From assembly GCF_900115085.1 (NCBI RefSeq), contig NZ_FOVF01000040.1:1-35769 (forward strand): a stretch of 35,769 bases of DNA. The letters are read 5' to 3'. Position 1 is the first letter of the stretch, and every line of letters starts with the position of its first letter. Shown here piece by piece: positions 34,186-35,769 of the stretch. The notes beneath the pieces were generated by a model, which worked only from the letters and a program-made list of their open reading frames with translations, did not search any database and had not been told where the DNA came from. This DNA comes from Dokdonella immobilis (GTDB lineage Bacteria > Pseudomonadota > Gammaproteobacteria > Xanthomonadales > Rhodanobacteraceae). Both the position numbers and the translations under genes were made by a program.

Positions 34186-34211
34186 AATCGCGTTCCGGGT
34201 ACTTGGCGCGT

Positions 34212-34241
34212 ACCATAGCGGCCCCCCGCGAGCGCCGTCAA
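34212..34241 (-). promoter_or_regulatory. Sigma-70-type promoter of the M23 peptidase-anmK operon
   Basis: TTGACG (34236-34241) and TATGGT (34212-34217) on the minus strand are 18 nt apart and the -10 lies 26 nt before the GTG start. This is the best -35/-10 pair seen in the window. The divergent tyrS gene starts 130 nt to the right. Confidence 0.6.
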
Positions 34242-34371
34242 TCTCAATAGTGACGCGGGTTTGCCAATCATTTCTCGATTAACAAACAATTAACCTCGGC
34301 GTCGCTTTCAGGCGTCTGATCGACGCAATTTGCAGGCACGCCAAAGCCCGGTTTTATCGAACGAGGAATCC

Positions 34372-35583
34372 ATGACCGACATTCAATCCGCCCTCGATCT
34401 GATCGGTCGCGGTGCTGAGGAAATCATCAAGGGCGAGGAGCTCGAGGCGCGCCTGAAGACCGGAAGGCCGCTGCGCATCAAGGCCGGCTTCGATCCGACC
34501 GCGCCCGACCTGCACCTCGGCCATACCGTTCTGCTCAACAAGATGCGGCAGTTCCAGGACCTCGGCCATCAGGTGATCTTCCTGATCGGCGATTTCACGG
34601 GAATGATCGGCGATCCGACCGGCAAGAACGTCACGCGCAAGCCGCTGACGCCCGAAGACATCGCCGCCAACGCGGCAACTTACGCCGATCAGGTGTTCAA
34701 GGTGCTCGACCGCGAGCGCACCGAGGTCCGCTTCAATTCCGAGTGGTTCGGAAAGATGGGTGCTGCCGACATGGTCAAGCTGGCTGGCCAGTACACCGTG
34801 GCGCGCATGCTCGAGCGCGACGATTTCGCCAAACGCTACGCGGCCCAGCAATCGATCTCGATCCATGAGTTTCTTTATCCGTTGGTCCAGGGCTACGACT
34901 CGGTCGCGCTGAAAGCGGACCTCGAACTCGGTGGAACCGACCAGAAGTTCAATCTGCTGATGGGGCGCGGCCTGCAGGAGCACTTCGGCCAGCCAGCCCA
35001 GATCGTGCTGACCATGCCGCTGCTCGAGGGCCTGGACGGCGTGGCCAAGATGTCCAAGTCGCTGGGCAACTACATCGGCATCAACGAACCCGCCATCGAC
35101 ATCGTGACCAAGACGCTGAAGATCGGCGACGAACTGATGTGGCGCTGGATCGAGCTGCTCAGCTTCGAGATCTCGCTGGCCGAGATCGACGTCCTCAAGC
35201 GCGACATTGCCTCCGGGCAGCTCAATCCTCGCGATCTCAAGTTGCGCCTGGCGCGCGAACTGGCCACCCGCTTCCACGACGCCGCAGCGGCCGAACAGGC
35301 CATCGCCGGCTGGAATGCGGTCGTCCGCGGCCAGGGCGATACCAGCCAGCTCCCACTTGCCGAGATTGCCGTCCCTGCGGAAGGCCTGCGCCTGCCGGCC
35401 CTGCTCACCGCCTGCGGCCTGGTGACGAGCAATTCCGAGGCGAACCGCAAGATAAAGGAAAACGCCGTGCGCATCGATGCCGAGGTCGTCGTCGACGCGC
35501 AGCGAATCTTCCATCCCGGCTTCGAGGGCGTTCTGCAGGTCGGCAAGCGCAACTTCTCGCGCGTGCGGCTTGCCTGCGCCTGA
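34372..35583 (+). CDS. tyrS: Tyrosyl-tRNA synthetase
   Basis: A 403-residue class I synthetase charging tRNA-Tyr. HLGH (48-51) is in [33 protein letters not shown] follows, and KMSKS lies at 226-230 ([12 protein letters not shown]). The C-terminal part (about 335-403) is an S4-type RNA-binding domain. The sequence type is the 400-residue form, distinct from E. coli TyrS (424 residues). The ATG at 34372 follows GAGGAATCC. The upstream region (34260-34300) is unusually AT-rich, but no clear -35/-10 pair is evident. Confidence 0.96.
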   Translation: MTDIQSALDLIGRGAEEIIKGEELEARLKTGRPLRIKAGFDPTAPDLHLGHTVLLNKMRQFQDLGHQVIFLIGDFTGMIGDPTGKNVTRKPLTPEDIAANAATYADQVFKVLDRERTEVRFNSEWFGKMGAADMVKLAGQYTVARMLERDDFAKRYAAQQSISIHEFLYPLVQGYDSVALKADLELGGTDQKFNLLMGRGLQEHFGQPAQIVLTMPLLEGLDGVAKMSKSLGNYIGINEPAIDIVTKTLKIGDELMWRWIELLSFEISLAEIDVLKRDIASGQLNPRDLKLRLARELATRFHDAAAAEQAIAGWNAVVRGQGDTSQLPLAEIAVPAEGLRLPALLTACGLVTSNSEANRKIKENAVRIDAEVVVDAQRIFHPGFEGVLQVGKRNFSRVRLACA

Positions 35584-35678
35584 TCGAGAGTCTTGCCGGC
35601 CGAGTGCGGACGGGTGCGGCAAAGCGTCCCTGGACCGGAAATTTCAGCAAAACCCCTATCGCAATCCTCGGGTCGCGG

Positions 35679-35692
35679 TTAGGATGCGCGCC
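35679..35692 (+). promoter_or_regulatory. Candidate promoter near right edge (TTAGGATGCGCGCC)
   Basis: TAGGAT (35680-35685) followed by GCGCGCCCCG is almost identical to the block TACAAT-GCGCGCCCCG upstream of speA. It faces rightward, out of the window. In Xanthomonadales an rRNA operon commonly follows tyrS, and a GC-rich discriminator would fit a growth-rate-controlled promoter; that is inference, since the transcribed part is beyond the window. No gene is visible in 35584-35769. Confidence 0.35.
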
Positions 35693-35769
35693 CCGCGAAG
35701 GCCGGTGTACCGGAAGTCGTGGGCTCGGCCCTGCGGGGTGCGGGGTTCTGGCGGTGGCGATGCGGGATG

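Noticed and set aside
1-35769. CRISPR array, insertion sequence or prophage
   Set aside because: No regularly spaced repeats, transposase or integrase sequence was seen in either strand.

Overview
The window is about 35.8 kb of GC-rich bacterial chromosome with 28 protein genes I can support. It has no rRNA, tRNA, insertion sequence, prophage or CRISPR array. Gene content and order (argS next to a SPOR-domain gene, divergent radC / coaBC-dut-algC, pyrE opposite xth-ampG, anmK with an M23 peptidase, then tyrS) and the fused indolepyruvate oxidoreductase point to the Xanthomonadales (Lysobacterales) in Gammaproteobacteria. The family Rhodanobacteraceae or a close relative is my best guess. This placement comes from recalled gene order and protein character, not from a search.

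Left part (1-9.9 kb): a non-coding stretch with very strong inverted repeats (1-91 and 123-220), a small Pro/Ala-rich unknown protein, a cytoplasmic or phage-like M15 peptidase, a giant fused indolepyruvate:ferredoxin oxidoreductase whose linker carries what looks like a palindromic repeat read in frame, an AraC regulator, a TIGR02466-type putative 2OG-Fe(II) oxygenase, a sterol desaturase/fatty acid hydroxylase family membrane protein, and a divergent CNT nucleoside transporter.

Middle part (9.9-18.2 kb): a polyamine pair (speE and speA, divergent) is flanked by three secreted proteins: two sorbosone/glucose dehydrogenase-type beta-propellers and a ThuA-like protein. All three end in nearly the same short tail, [FY]xDGF[ED], at the extreme C-terminus. 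This shared tail is the most intriguing protein-level signal here. A beta-hydroxyacid dehydrogenase overlaps speA by 4 nt.

Right part (18.2-35.8 kb): mostly core housekeeping. It holds translation (argS, tyrS), division or envelope (SPOR protein), DNA maintenance (radC, xth), CoA synthesis (coaBC), dUTP hydrolysis (dut), sugar-phosphate mutase with a membrane-anchored N-terminal domain (algC-like), pyrimidine synthesis (pyrE), and a peptidoglycan group (AmpG-like permease, anmK, M23 endopeptidase). A lone ribbon-helix-helix-like protein and a roughly 525-nt gene-free stretch with a perfect DnaA-box 9-mer are the accessory items.

The two strongest leads are (i) the 123-220 hairpin, a 36-bp stem whose six non-Watson-Crick positions are all G.U pairs when read from the minus strand and A.C mismatches from the plus strand, suggesting an RNA made from the minus strand; and (ii) the shared DGFE-like C-terminal tail on three unrelated or distantly related secreted proteins.
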